A DNA stretch of 64,000 nucleotides from JASHPR01 sp963739645 (GCA_963739645.1 CAVUBM010000104.1:62001-126000), one strand, 5' to 3'. Positions 35,994 to 44,974 are shown, counted from the first letter of the stretch. Translations and numbers: made by a program. The notes: generated by a model not told the origin, from the sequence alone.

Positions 35994-36182
35994 ATGATTC
36001 TGCTGCTTATGTTTTCGTTGTTCAACCTCGACCTCGGCCGTGACGCTGTACCCACGATTTGCGGTGGGATCCTGGCACTCGCGGGCTTGATCAGTGTGTT
36101 CTGGGCGTCGCTGGAGGTAGTGCGCTCGGCTGCAGAAGCGCGCGAGGCTCCGCGAGCATCAGAGGGCTCATCTGTCCGCTGA
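35994..36182 (+). CDS. small membrane protein (tentative)
   Basis: 62 residues from ATG 35994. Two hydrophobic stretches, MILLLMFSLFNLDLG and TICGGILALAGLISVFWASL, are followed by a charged tail, VVRSAAEAREAPRASEG. No strong ribosome site is seen. It follows the SnoaL-like gene in the same direction. The hydrophobic pattern and tail look like a real protein, but no family is recognised. Confidence 0.4.
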   Translation: MILLLMFSLFNLDLGRDAVPTICGGILALAGLISVFWASLEVVRSAAEAREAPRASEGSSVR

Positions 36183-36490
36183 CAATCACTGGCGCGGTCG
36201 CCACTGCACCTCCGATCCGGCGGCTCCGCGGTCACACCAGCCCCGCCGGGACCGGGTATGGATCGCGCAAACACGTCTGCGGCCTCGGAGAGCACGGGGC
36301 AGAGCAGTGGTCAGCTCAGGGGAGTTGCTAGCTCCCGCCAGCGGAACTTAACCACATCAAGGGACCCGTGGCACCCCCGCCACCCGGCACGCCAGCCGGG
36401 TGGCCTGTCATACCCGGAACCTAAAATCAAGATCCACGACGTGCCCCGCGCCACCACCGACCGACGATCAGACGGCATGAATGATCAGGG
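36183..36490. other. intergenic region, nothing assigned
   Basis: 308 bases between a plus-strand small gene and the 3' end of a minus-strand VOC gene. No gene, clear hairpin terminator or promoter was found. Confidence 0.4.
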
Positions 36491-36892
36491 TTAGGGCCAC
36501 ACCACCCCTTTGTCGGTCCACGTGACCCCTTCGTGGCGGCACAGGCAGAAGGGATGCCCGACCGGGTCGGTGTAGACCTGCCAGCCGTAGCCCTCGGGTC
36601 CGATGAAGTCCTTCTGCAGTGTCGCGCCGAGCTTGACGACGCGGCGCTGTTCGGGCTCGATTTCGTCCACTTCGAAGTCGAGGTGGTACTGCTTGGGGTG
36701 TTCGTCGTCGGGCCAGCGCGGAGGGCGGTAGTCCTCCACCCGCTGGAAGGCCAGATCGACCTCGCCGAAGGTGATGCCGGCAAAGTTGTCGGAACTGCCC
36801 TCCATGATGGCGCGGCCTGTCACCTGGGAGTAGAAGGCCGCCAGCTTCATCGGGTCCGGGCAGTCGATGATGAAACCCAAGAGTTGTAGCAT
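36491..36892 (-). CDS. VOC-family (glyoxalase-like) protein
   Basis: 133 residues from ATG 36892 (MLQLLGFIIDCPDPMKLAAF). This is the Glyoxalase_6 type with two beta-alpha-beta-beta-beta units: FYSQVTGRAIMEG, FGEVDLAFQRVEDYRPPRWP, KQYHLDFEVDEIEPEQRRV and YTDPVGHPFCLCRHEG. The WPDD...PKQYHLDF element carries a probable metal ligand His. Members isomerise, hydrolyse or bind small molecules; many bind antibiotics or are orphan. The substrate is unknown. Confidence 0.88.
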   Translation of the reverse strand: MLQLLGFIIDCPDPMKLAAFYSQVTGRAIMEGSSDNFAGITFGEVDLAFQRVEDYRPPRWPDDEHPKQYHLDFEVDEIEPEQRRVVKLGATLQKDFIGPEGYGWQVYTDPVGHPFCLCRHEGVTWTDKGVVWP

Positions 36893-37040
36893 CAGGCGAT
36901 CTTGCCACAGAGCAGGGCACGTGCCCTGACCCGACGACCACCCCACCGGACGGCCTTCTACCGTATGCCCGAGGCGGTCACGGCCGTCACCATCGCCGGC
37001 CTGCAGCGGGACCGTCGCGACAACCGGTCGTATCTGACGG

Positions 37041-37544
37041 TCAGCTCTTGCCGTCGGTCGCGACTTGCCGCTGCAGGTAGCTGGTCAGGCCGTCGAGCAT
37101 CTCGGTTGTGCCTTCTTTGCGCAGCGCAGGCGCCTGGGCGCCGTCGATGCCGTCCAGGTAGGCGCCCTGCTCGGTCCAGCTCAGCGCGGTGCCGTCACCG
37201 CTCTTAGTGAACTCAATGGTCGCCACCGACACCGAGATTCGCACATCGTCGGCGTACATCTCGTAGCAGTACACGAGCCGCTGATCCGGCACAATGTCGT
37301 AATAGAGGGCATCGTAGCGGTAGGTCGTGCCCTGCCACTTGTGGCTGAACCGCTCCCGGCCGCCGACCCGAAAGTCGAACTCGGCGGGGCCCGCGTCATG
37401 CTCCTCGGGCGGCTCGAGATCGCTGGTGTCGCCCCAGCTGTTCTTGGCCTCCTCTGAGGCGAACGCGGCAAACACCCTCGACGGCGTCGCCGCGTAGGTC
37501 CGCTCGACCACGAACGTGTCGTGGATAACGGAACTCGTGGTCAT
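37041..37544 (-). CDS. SRPBCC / AHSA1-domain protein
   Basis: 167 residues from ATG 37544, with AGAGGAG nine bases upstream. Motifs of the AHSA1 START-like fold: VVERTYAATPSRVFAAFASE, EFDFRVGGRERFSHKW, DQRLVYCYEMYADDVRISVS and GTALSWTEQGAYLDG. These proteins have a hydrophobic cavity for small ligands. It follows the ArsR-type repressor gene by 23 bp in the same direction, the widespread ArsR-SRPBCC pair in which the repressor controls the ligand-binding partner. Confidence 0.9.
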   Translation of the reverse strand: MTTSSVIHDTFVVERTYAATPSRVFAAFASEEAKNSWGDTSDLEPPEEHDAGPAEFDFRVGGRERFSHKWQGTTYRYDALYYDIVPDQRLVYCYEMYADDVRISVSVATIEFTKSGDGTALSWTEQGAYLDGIDGAQAPALRKEGTTEMLDGLTSYLQRQVATDGKS

Positions 37545-37567
37545 CAGTACTCCTCTGGCTCGGTTTG

Positions 37568-37939
37568 CTAACCGGTCCCCGTACTGGACGGGGTCGACCC
37601 GGCAGTTGGCTGATTGGCGGTCTCGGCGAGGTAGTCGCCCAGCCGGTCGAGACGGCGCTCGATGAGCGTGCGCCGCTCGGCGATCCAGGATTCCGCTGAG
37701 CGGAGCGTCGCCGGGTTGATGCTGCAATGGCGAGTCCGGCCTATCTTCTGCGACTGGACCAGCCCGCTGGCCTCCAACACCTGCACGTGCTGGACGACGG
37801 CGGCCAGGGAGATGGCCAGCGGCTTGCCCAGCTCGGAGACCGAGGCAGGTCCACGGCTCAGCCGCTCTACCATGAGCCGCCGACCTGGGTCCGCTAGTGC
37901 CTGGAACACCTTATCTAGGTCCGCCACTTGGTTAAGCAT
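37568..37939 (-). CDS. ArsR-family transcriptional regulator
   Basis: 123 residues, MLNQVADLDKVFQALADPGR then RLMVERLSRGPASVSELGKP and LAISLAAVVQHVQVLEASGL, the HTH_20 winged helix of ArsR-type repressors. GRTRHCSINPATLRSAESWI is the usual end. There are no metal-binding Cys pairs, so it is the SRPBCC-linked subtype and not an arsenic sensor. The promoter reads TTGACT-18 bp-TATACT, with the ATG only 7 bases past the -10 box, so the message is probably leaderless. TACTTGA/TCAAGTA arms flank the promoter. Confidence 0.92.
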   Translation of the reverse strand: MLNQVADLDKVFQALADPGRRLMVERLSRGPASVSELGKPLAISLAAVVQHVQVLEASGLVQSQKIGRTRHCSINPATLRSAESWIAERRTLIERRLDRLGDYLAETANQPTAGSTPSSTGTG

Positions 37940-37946
37940 GTACTTG

Positions 37947-37976
37947 AGTATACGCAGGCGCCAGGTCGATAGTCAA
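37947..37976 (-). promoter_or_regulatory. ArsR-SRPBCC promoter, leaderless start, with flanking inverted repeat
   Basis: On the minus strand, TTGACT (37976..37971) and TATACT (37952..37947) are separated by 18 bp. The start codon at 37939 coincides with the expected +1. The inverted repeat TACTTGA (37941..37947) / TCAAGTA (37973..37979) overlaps both boxes and could be the ArsR operator. Confidence 0.7.
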
Positions 37977-38120
37977 GTAATCGCTATAGTATCGGATTCG
38001 GCGGATTGGCCAGGCCAGGTAGCGTCAGTCGGATACTCCAGGGTGAGCGGGCGCATGTCGCTCGGGAGGCGTCAGGCTGGTCCCGCAGGACGTCGTCAAG
38101 TTTCAAGGACGGGACTCATC

Positions 38121-38586
38121 ATGTCCGAGCAAGATCGACCCGACGCCTTGGCCCGTCTCGACGTCTTCGTCGGTGAGTGGGCGCTGGAAGCCCGCTTCCC
38201 GGATGCCACAGATGGGACCGGGCCGGAGGCACGGGCCACGTTCGAGTGGACCCTCGACGGCCGGTTCCTGGTGCAGCGAACGCACGTGCCAGTACCCGAA
38301 GCGCCAGACAGCCTGATCATCGTCTTCGCTGACCCGCAGACCGGTGGCTACAGCCAGCACTACTACGACTCCCGCGGAGTCATACGACGCTATGGAGATG
38401 AGCCTCGACGCTGGGGTATGGCGGCTGGTGCGGGACGCGCCGGATTTCTCCCCACTGGACTTTTGCCAGCGCTTCATCGGCACGTTCAGCGACGACCGGA
38501 CCACCATCAACGGCGTTTGGGAGAAGTCCTTCGATGGGGCGAGCTGGAGCCACGACTTCGCCCTCACCTACCGAAGAATTGGCTGA
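38121..38586 (+). CDS. DUF1579-like / heme-binding-fold protein of unknown function (one frameshift)
   Basis: The start MSEQDRPDALARLDVFVGEW and the pattern ATFEWTLDGRFLVQRTHVPV are typical of small actinobacterial lipocalin-like DUF1579 proteins. The frame changes at an extra G near 38394..38396. After the change it continues EMSLDAGVWRLVRDAPDFSP, FCQRFIGTFSDDRTTINGVW and SWSHDFALTYRRIG. Repaired length is about 154 residues, normal for the family. Function unknown. The indel may be a sequencing error. Confidence 0.78.
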
Positions 38587-38663
38587 CAGGCAGAGCGGGA
38601 GCTTCATAGCCCGGCTCTCACTTCTCCTGGCGCTGCTGCGCGTCGTCAGCGACTGATCTGAGG

Positions 38664-39155
38664 TCAGTCGGCGGCCAGGTCACGCTGATACCAGGTGCCT
38701 GGTCGGCCGCCGAACTCGGCGGGACCACCACAGGAGACGAAGCCGGCTTTGGTCAGCACCTTCTGGGACGCGACGTTGTCATAGGTGGTTCCTGCTCTGA
38801 GCGTCCGCAGCCCATACTCCGCGGCCGCGAGCCGACACAGCTCTTGGACGGTCGCGGTCGCCACGCCGCGGCCCGCGACTTGCTGCGCGACCCGATATCC
38901 GAGCACGGCGGTGCCGTCCTCAAGATCAACCAGGTTGAACCGGCCGAGCACCGTGCCATCCTCCCCGACGAGCACATGGAAGACGCAGGTGCCAGCCTCC
39001 TGCTCGGCCAGCAGGGCGTTGTAGCGCTCGGTGAAGTGGTCGTAGAACTCATCGCCGCGGTCGGAGATAAAGGTGGCAAAGTAGGCGCGGTTCGCCAGTT
39101 CGAAGGCCAAGACCGCCGGAGCGTGGTCGGCGCGCAGGCGCTGCAACTCGGTCAC
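38664..39155 (-). CDS. GNAT-family N-acetyltransferase
   Basis: 163 residues similar to RimJ/RimL-type acetyltransferases. The acetyl-CoA loop is YRVAQQVAGRGVATATVQEL (Q/R-x-x-G-R-G-V/A). Core pieces are FISDRGDEFYDHFTERYNAL and TYDNVASQKVLTKAGFVSCG, the latter being the N-x-A-S-x-x-V-x-x-K-x-G-F motif. The acceptor is unknown; alpha-amino groups of proteins or small amines are typical. It is a single gene between the DUF1579-like gene and an integrase scrap. Confidence 0.9.
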   Translation of the reverse strand: MTELQRLRADHAPAVLAFELANRAYFATFISDRGDEFYDHFTERYNALLAEQEAGTCVFHVLVGEDGTVLGRFNLVDLEDGTAVLGYRVAQQVAGRGVATATVQELCRLAAAEYGLRTLRAGTTYDNVASQKVLTKAGFVSCGGPAEFGGRPGTWYQRDLAAD

Positions 39156-39168
39156 CGGCCAACCCTAC

Positions 39169-39255
39169 TCAGATGGTGTACGGCGGCCCAATTGAGTTTC
39201 CGCCGAGCCGCAACCCAGTTGTCAGCGCCAGAACGCAGAAAGCTTCGAGCGTCCA
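39169..39255 (-). pseudogene. tyrosine integrase scrap (catalytic Arg region)
   Basis: The minus strand reads LEAFCVLALTTGLRLG, matching the integrase of the tRNA-Arg element at LEAFYVLALTTGLRRG. Nucleotide similarity covers about 39206..39250 with a handful of differences. Nothing else of the gene remains. It marks a relic of a second, related element between 31 and 39 kb. Confidence 0.65.
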
Positions 39256-39290
39256 CCAGCAGAGCACGGAACGTTCGCTGCCTGGGCCGC

Positions 39291-40073
39291 CTATCGTGCT
39301 TCCAGCACCGCCAGATCGCGGACCGCGAACCGGTAGTGCTCGATCTCCTCGTCCATCACCACGGCGATGCACTCGGCCACGGCGCGCTCTTCCTCCGGGT
39401 AGCCGGGAGCGGGCGAGCGCTGGCAGCCTCGTCCGAGGTCGGCATTGGTCAGGCCGGCGAGGATGCGCCGCATCACGGCCATCCGGTCCGCGCGGGCGGC
39501 CAGGATCTCGGCGTAGCCGGGCTGCGCGGTCAGGTCGATGCCGAGCGCGGCCGCGTCCGCGGGCGGGTACCAGCTCTGCGGCAGGCCGAGCGGGTGGTAG
39601 GGCATCGGCTCGTCCAGCACCGTCCGGCTCGCCCAGGCGTCGGTGATGAACACCAGATGGCGCAGCGTCTGCGCGAACGACCACTCGTCGTTCACCTGCT
39701 CGGTCAGCGCCGCCGCAGGCAGCCGCCCGGCCCGCCCGGCCGCGTCCGCCCAGAGTCGTTCGATGGTGTCCCACATCGCGCGGAAGTCGTCGGCGTCCTG
39801 CCCCTCGCGGAACTGCACCCGCTCCGGGTGCCGCCGGTCCAGTTCGGCGCTGACAAAGCCGGTCACGTCGACGCCGTTGACGGTGACGTTGCTGAGGTAG
39901 CCGGAGATGCTGACGTCGACAAGCCAGCCGTCCCGGATCGTGACGCCGGTCAGGTCACAGTCGGTGAACCGGGCGCCGCGCAGGTCCGCGACGTCGAACC
40001 GGGCTGCCCGGAACTCGGTGCTGCCGCCGCCGTCGCCGGCGCTGAACCGGTGCGGTCCGAACTGCGCGTCCAT
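39291..40073 (-). CDS. pentapeptide-like N-terminus fused to DinB-family protein
   Basis: 260 residues from ATG 40073. Residues about 20-70 contain pentapeptide-like turns (AARFDVADLRGARFTDCDL, TGVTIRDG). The rest is a DinB_2 four-helix bundle: MWDTIERLWADAAGRAGRL, EWSFAQTLRHLVFITDAW and a final VAECIAVVMDEEIEHYRFAV. His residues in TLRHL and EEIEHYRF fit the metal triad of the DinB/YfiT fold used by mycothiol or bacillithiol transferases. Function is unknown. The same fusion is common in actinobacteria. Confidence 0.85.
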   Translation of the reverse strand: MDAQFGPHRFSAGDGGGSTEFRAARFDVADLRGARFTDCDLTGVTIRDGWLVDVSISGYLSNVTVNGVDVTGFVSAELDRRHPERVQFREGQDADDFRAMWDTIERLWADAAGRAGRLPAAALTEQVNDEWSFAQTLRHLVFITDAWASRTVLDEPMPYHPLGLPQSWYPPADAAALGIDLTAQPGYAEILAARADRMAVMRRILAGLTNADLGRGCQRSPAPGYPEEERAVAECIAVVMDEEIEHYRFAVRDLAVLEAR

Positions 40074-40306
40074 CGGGCATCCTGCCACTCCGGCAGCGGG
40101 GCATCTGATCATTGGCTGCTGTCATGGCTCGCACTGTAGATCCGATCCCGGACGATCTGCTTCCTGGAATCCGGGGACCATTGAGTCCGCGGCCGCCCGC
40201 GCCCGGCGGAGCGTCTGCGGAGCCGGGCTGGGTTGGCGGTGGCGCCCGAACCCGCGATCAGGGTTTGGCGCGGGTGCCTGGCCCGGGTCCGGGTGGGCGT
40301 CCGTGG

Positions 40307-41818
40307 TTAGCTCGGGGCTTGGGCCAGGACAGACGCGCGGCGGAACTCCAGGTCCTTCTCGTCGACGGGCCCGCGGTACAGCGTCGCGTCCTTGAAGTAG
40401 TGCTGGCGCAGTCGCCATGGCGCCCGGTCGCCCTGCAGCGGCAGCGTATGCCGTGACCGCTCGAAGTAGCCGGAGGTCATGTCGATGAACGATGAGGTGC
40501 GCAGCCCGGTGGTCGGCACACGCGGCGTGACCGTAGCGTAGCCGCGTTCCGCCATGAACCGCAGCACGCGTGTCACGTAGTGGGCTACCAGATCTACCTT
40601 GAGCGTCCATGAGGCGTTGGTGTACCCGATCGCGAACGCCATGTTGGGCACGCCATCCAGCATCATGCCCTTGTAGGCGACATGTTCCCGCACGACCACG
40701 GGCTCGGCGTCGACCGTCATGGGAATCCCCCCGAGCGGCAGCAGGTTCAGCCCGGTCGCGGTGATGACCACGTCCGCGGGCAGCTCGGCGCCCGAGCGCA
40801 GCCGCAGCCCGGTGGGTGTGAACTCTTGGATGTGGTCGGTGACCACGTCAGCCTGGCCGGACTTGATCGCCGCGAAGAAATCACCGTCGGGTACCAGGCA
40901 CATGCGCTGATCCCACGGCTGGTAGGCGGGTGTGAAGTGCGTGGCAATGTCGTAGTTGGCGGGCAGCCGCCTGGCGGCACTCTTCTGCAGCACCGCGCGG
41001 GCCCGGGCCGGATGCCGGCGGCAGAAGTTGTAGATCATGGTCGATATGCGCGCGTTCTTCCAGCGGACCGCCGCGTATGCGCGGCGCTCGGGCAGCACCT
41101 TCCGCAGCAGGTCGGCGATCGGGTCGCTGTTCGGCATGGACAGCACGTAGGACGGTGAGCGCTGCAGCATCGTGACCTTGGCTGCGATCCCGGCGATGGC
41201 CGGGAGGATGGTGGCCGCGGTCGCGCCGCTGCCGATCAGAACCACGCGCTTGCCCGTCAGGTCGAGATCCTCTGGCCAGCGCTGCGGGTGCACGATCGTG
41301 CCGGTGAAGCTGGCCAGGCCGGGCCAGTCCGGCGTGTAGCCCTCGTCATAGCGGTAGTAGCCCGCGCACAAGTACAGGAACGAGCAGGTGCGCTCGCTGC
41401 GGGTGCCTGTCTCCGTATCCTCGACCGTCACCGTCCACCGGGCGGCATCGCTGGACCAGTCGGCCCGCACGACCCGGCTGTGGTAGCTGATCTTCTGGTC
41501 GACGCCGTACTCGGCCGCTGTCTCCCGCACGTACTGCAGGATCTCGCTGCCGCCGGCTATCGCCTCCGGCTGCTTCCAGGGCCGGAACGGGTAGCCGAGG
41601 GTGAACATGTCGGAGTCCGAGCGGACGCCGGGGAACCGGAACAACTCCCAGGTGCCGCCGCTGGTGCCACGCGCCTCGAGGATCGCGTACGACGTGCCGG
41701 GCACGTCGGTCTGCAGTCGGCAGGCAGCCCCGATCCCCGATAGCCCGGCGCCCACAATGAGCACATCGACGTGGCCGGGCGTGGACGTGTCCGCGGCAGG
41801 CGCGCCGTCGGCATTCAT
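40307..41818 (-). CDS. flavin-containing Baeyer-Villiger-type monooxygenase
   Basis: 503 residues. FAD-binding GAGLSGIGAAC is at 23-33. The Baeyer-Villiger fingerprint FxGxxxHxxxWP is exact as FTGTIVHPQRWP (171-182). The NADPH-binding GSGATA is near 196. ATGLNLLPLGGIPMTV is the later conserved FAD segment. It catalyses NADPH- and O2-dependent oxygenation of ketones, or of sulfides and amines. It resembles the actinobacterial EthA/steroid-type group, but the substrate cannot be fixed. No operon partner: the 3' neighbour is on the same strand 234 bp away, and the thioesterase is divergent. Confidence 0.92.
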   Translation of the reverse strand: MNADGAPAADTSTPGHVDVLIVGAGLSGIGAACRLQTDVPGTSYAILEARGTSGGTWELFRFPGVRSDSDMFTLGYPFRPWKQPEAIAGGSEILQYVRETAAEYGVDQKISYHSRVVRADWSSDAARWTVTVEDTETGTRSERTCSFLYLCAGYYRYDEGYTPDWPGLASFTGTIVHPQRWPEDLDLTGKRVVLIGSGATAATILPAIAGIAAKVTMLQRSPSYVLSMPNSDPIADLLRKVLPERRAYAAVRWKNARISTMIYNFCRRHPARARAVLQKSAARRLPANYDIATHFTPAYQPWDQRMCLVPDGDFFAAIKSGQADVVTDHIQEFTPTGLRLRSGAELPADVVITATGLNLLPLGGIPMTVDAEPVVVREHVAYKGMMLDGVPNMAFAIGYTNASWTLKVDLVAHYVTRVLRFMAERGYATVTPRVPTTGLRTSSFIDMTSGYFERSRHTLPLQGDRAPWRLRQHYFKDATLYRGPVDEKDLEFRRASVLAQAPS

Positions 41819-41996
41819 GGCGGCTCCTCATCTGCTGCATCCGGCCTTTCCGTGAGGATTTCATCAGCCGGCCAGCTATGCAACGCGCTCTCTGCGCGCC
41901 GGCGGGGCCGGAGAGCGGCCGTCCCGACCGGGCCGTGCTGCTCGCGGCCAGGGGGGCGCTGCTCCCTGACGCGCCGGTGGCAGGCCTGGCCGCCCC

Positions 41997-42485
41997 ATGT
42001 TGCAGGATGAGGTAGTGACGACAGCTGACCCGCCCGCGCTCGATCCGCAAACGGAGAACCGGATCAGGAAGAGCATCGGCCGGCAGACGCTTCTCAGCAC
42101 GCTCGGCGTCTCGATCGCCGGCCTCTCCGCCGGCGATGTTGAACTCGACCTGCCGTACCGGGCCGATCTGTGCCAGCAGAATGGCTACCTGCACGCCGGC
42201 GCGGTCACTGCGTTGGCGGACTCAGCTTGCGGGTACGCGGCGGCGAGCCTGATGCCGGACGACCGGGACGTGCTGACCGTGGAATTCAAGGTCAACCTCC
42301 TCTCACCCGCGCGCGGCGACCGGTTCCGTGCCATGGGCGACGTCGTCCGCGCGGGACGCACGCTCACAGTCTGCTCGGCCGAGGTCGTCGCCTGGGCGGA
42401 CGACGGGGCCGGGAATCCGTCGGCCTCGCTCGTCCGGGTCGCGCTGATGCAGGCCACCATGATGGCCGTCGCGCCGCAGCGCTGA
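41997..42485 (+). CDS. PaaI-family hotdog thioesterase
   Basis: 162 residues if started at ATG 41997, 156 if at GTG 42015, which has GGATGAGG close upstream and may be the true start. The hotdog-fold 4HBT signature is NGYLHAGAVTALADSACGYA. Other parts are VLTVEFKVNLLSPARGDRFR and SLVRVALMQATMMA. PaaI-type enzymes hydrolyse acyl- or aryl-CoA thioesters in the cytoplasm. It is divergent from the monooxygenase; a joint role in clearing oxidised acids is only a guess. Confidence 0.88.
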   Translation: MLQDEVVTTADPPALDPQTENRIRKSIGRQTLLSTLGVSIAGLSAGDVELDLPYRADLCQQNGYLHAGAVTALADSACGYAAASLMPDDRDVLTVEFKVNLLSPARGDRFRAMGDVVRAGRTLTVCSAEVVAWADDGAGNPSASLVRVALMQATMMAVAPQR

Positions 42486-42863
42486 TAGGCCCGCCGGGCA
42501 CGATAGCCCGGCCCGCTCGACTGACGCCAACGGTCGGCGCGACGTCCCAGGTGGCCGCCGCGCTGGCCCGCCAGCACAGGTTGCGGCGGCGTCTCCTGCC
42601 TGAGCACCAGCGTGTGCGTGGCCACAACAGACAACGAACTCTGGGTGACGTCCGATGACGGGCCTGTCGCCAACACCGTCTGCCGGTGGCTGAGCGGTGG
42701 GCTGGGCGCCTTAAGCTATGGATGACCCTCGGCCCACCCCCGCAGCGGCCAGGTCATACCCGAACGTGAAGACCGCGGAACTCCACGTCGGGGTCGTGTT
42801 CTCGGTCATGAACAAGACTCTGTGTGCTGCCCGGACCTCCCGATTGCCGCTGTATGAGGGCTT
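42486..42863. other. intergenic region, nothing assigned
   Basis: 378 bases with no convincing gene. The promoter of the RCC1 lipoprotein must lie here; the only clear signal is GAGGG five bases before its ATG. Confidence 0.4.
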
Positions 42864-44153
42864 ATGAAACGACTACTGCAGGTTGTGACAGGCAGATCGC
42901 TGCCCGTGCGGGCCGGTCTGGGTGCGGCCGTGGCGGCCGTGGTTGTCATGGCCGGCTGCTCGTCAGGCCACTCGCCGGATCAGCGATCATCGACTGCCGC
43001 GGCCAAGCGGTCAGCCGCGGCGGCCAGACAGTCAGCGTCCGCCACTGCCGAGCGTTCACCCTCGACGCTCCTGCACTGGGGGTCTTACTTCGGCGGCAGG
43101 AAAGGCAGGATCTTCGACATCCAGACCTCGCCGGTCGCGGTGACCGTACCCGGAACCGTGGCCGAGGTGGGTACCTCAAACTCGACCGAGTACGCACTCC
43201 TGACTGACGGCACGCTCTACGCCTGGGGACTGGGCACCCATGGCCAGCTGGGTGACGGCGGCAGGACGGACTCCTTCACCAAGCCCGTGCGGGTGCGGTT
43301 CCCCGCCGGAGTGAAGATCGCGTCGATACCTACCGACGTGATGCCCTACAACACCGGGCTGGCCGTTGACACCAACGGGAACGCCTGGGGCTGGGGCCTG
43401 AACCGCGGGGGCGAGCTGTGCTTGGGAAACACCAGGTTGTACCGCACGCCCGTCGAGCTCCCGCTGCACCAGGTGACTACTCTGGCCGGCGCCAGCAACC
43501 ACGCGCTGTACGACGCGGCTGGCACGGTCTACGCGTGCGGGCAGAACGTTAGAGGGGACCTGGGCGACGGCCGCATGCGCAGCAGCACCCGGCCGGTGAA
43601 GGTGGCCGGGCTCAACGGCCTGTCCGTCATCCAGCTGGTGGCCTCGTTCGCCAACTCCGGGGCACTCCTGGCCAACGGGAAGTACTACGACTGGGGCTAC
43701 AACGCCGCCGGCCAGCTCGGCGACGGGCGCGCCGGCCATTTCTCCGACGTCCCGGTCCTGGTGCACCTCCCGCACCCGGTGCGGCAGGTCGCCCAGGGCG
43801 GGTCTATCTGGAACAACGGGCAGACGCTCGTCATGCTGTCGGACGGCTCGACGTGGGCGTGGGGAAATGACCGGGCGTCCCAGCTGGGCGACGGGCTCAC
43901 GGGTGTGGAGCCGCTGCCTGTGCGGTTCTATCCGCCGGCGGGCGTCACTTACCGGAGCCTGGCCACCGGGTCGGCCACGTCCTACGCGGTCTCGACAACC
44001 GGGAAGGTCTACGCGTGGGGCGTCAGCCATGTCGGCCAGGTCGGCAACGGGCACACCCAGACCGCTGTGTCGCCCGTCCTCGTCGCCTCCGGGGCCACGC
44101 GGATCTCCGCGACCGCGAACAACGTGGTCATCAGCGTGCCCAAACGTGCTTAA
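42864..44153 (+). CDS. RCC1-repeat lipoprotein
   Basis: 429 residues. A signal peptide ends in a lipobox, VVVMAGCSSG, with the lipid Cys at 32. A Ser/Ala-rich linker follows, then six RCC1-type blades: YAWGLGTHGQLGDGG, WGWGLNRGGELCLGN, YACGQNVRGDLGDGR, YDWGYNAAGQLGDGR, WAWGNDRASQLGDGL and YAWGVSHVGQVGNGH. It should form a seven-bladed propeller on the outer face of the membrane. RCC1 folds bind proteins or act as exchange factors in eukaryotes; bacterial secreted ones are mostly uncharacterised. Gene stands alone. Confidence 0.92.
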   Translation: MKRLLQVVTGRSLPVRAGLGAAVAAVVVMAGCSSGHSPDQRSSTAAAKRSAAAARQSASATAERSPSTLLHWGSYFGGRKGRIFDIQTSPVAVTVPGTVAEVGTSNSTEYALLTDGTLYAWGLGTHGQLGDGGRTDSFTKPVRVRFPAGVKIASIPTDVMPYNTGLAVDTNGNAWGWGLNRGGELCLGNTRLYRTPVELPLHQVTTLAGASNHALYDAAGTVYACGQNVRGDLGDGRMRSSTRPVKVAGLNGLSVIQLVASFANSGALLANGKYYDWGYNAAGQLGDGRAGHFSDVPVLVHLPHPVRQVAQGGSIWNNGQTLVMLSDGSTWAWGNDRASQLGDGLTGVEPLPVRFYPPAGVTYRSLATGSATSYAVSTTGKVYAWGVSHVGQVGNGHTQTAVSPVLVASGATRISATANNVVISVPKRA

Positions 44154-44178
44154 GCTGCGGGGCTAACTGACAGCCCGG

Positions 44179-44871
44179 CTAGCCGACCAGTTCGCAGAGC
44201 GAGCCGATCCGCAGGCCGTCCCAGCCCTTCTCCCGGTCGTAGACCCGGTTGCCGTGCCAGTCCGGCCCGGCCAGCAGCACCGCGCGCATGCCGACCGCGG
44301 TCGAGCCGGTGAGCTCCCGCCCGCCGCCGTCGCCCACGTACAGGCAGGCGCCGGGATCGGTGCCCAGCCGGTCGGCGACCGTGCGGAACAGGCGGGGGTC
44401 GGGCTTGCGCATCCCCTCGACGCAGGAGAACACGGGCGCTTCGATCACCGCGGACACCGGCAGCCGCGGCCAGGCCTCCGGCAGCTCGGAGGTGCAATCG
44501 GACACCAGGCCGGTCCGCAGGCCGCGGTCGCGCAGCTCGCCGATGACCGGCAGCGCCTCGGGCCTGAGCCGGAACCCCGACTCCTGGATCTCCTGCCGCA
44601 GCCGGGCCGCCTCGTCCAGCTGCTCCTCGCTGACCTGCGCGCCCATCCGGTCGGCCAGGGCCCGGAGAGTCTGCCGCGCATCGCCCAGCGCACCGATGAA
44701 CCGTTCGGGATACGTCTCATCCAGGGCCCGGGTCAGGTCCTGGGAAGCGACGCCGAGCGAGGCCGCCAGCCGCGAGATGTGGGCCGTCCACACCTCGGCC
44801 GGGTAGACCGGCGTCAGGGTGCCGTAGAAGTCGAAGACCACAGCGGCCATCCCGCCCGTCAGCCCCGGCAT
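44179..44871 (-). CDS. HAD-superfamily hydrolase
   Basis: 230 residues (an internal ATG at 44850 is also possible). Motif I is VVFDFYGTLTP with nucleophile Asp, motif II VSDCTSEL, motif III K in GMRKPDPRLF, and motif IV YVGDGGGRELTG. The helical cap between I and II is of class I. Such enzymes are phosphatases or dehalogenases for small molecules. The substrate is unknown. It converges with the RCC1 gene and is divergent from the VOC gene at 44975. Confidence 0.9.
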   Translation of the reverse strand: MPGLTGGMAAVVFDFYGTLTPVYPAEVWTAHISRLAASLGVASQDLTRALDETYPERFIGALGDARQTLRALADRMGAQVSEEQLDEAARLRQEIQESGFRLRPEALPVIGELRDRGLRTGLVSDCTSELPEAWPRLPVSAVIEAPVFSCVEGMRKPDPRLFRTVADRLGTDPGACLYVGDGGGRELTGSTAVGMRAVLLAGPDWHGNRVYDREKGWDGLRIGSLCELVG

Positions 44872-44974
44872 GGCGGAAGCATCTCATTACCCCGGGCGAC
44901 GCGGCGAGCGGGACGTCGTCGGGAGTTCCGTTTTCTCCAAGACCGGGCCCGGGCAGGTGGCGGAGGCTGGGGTC

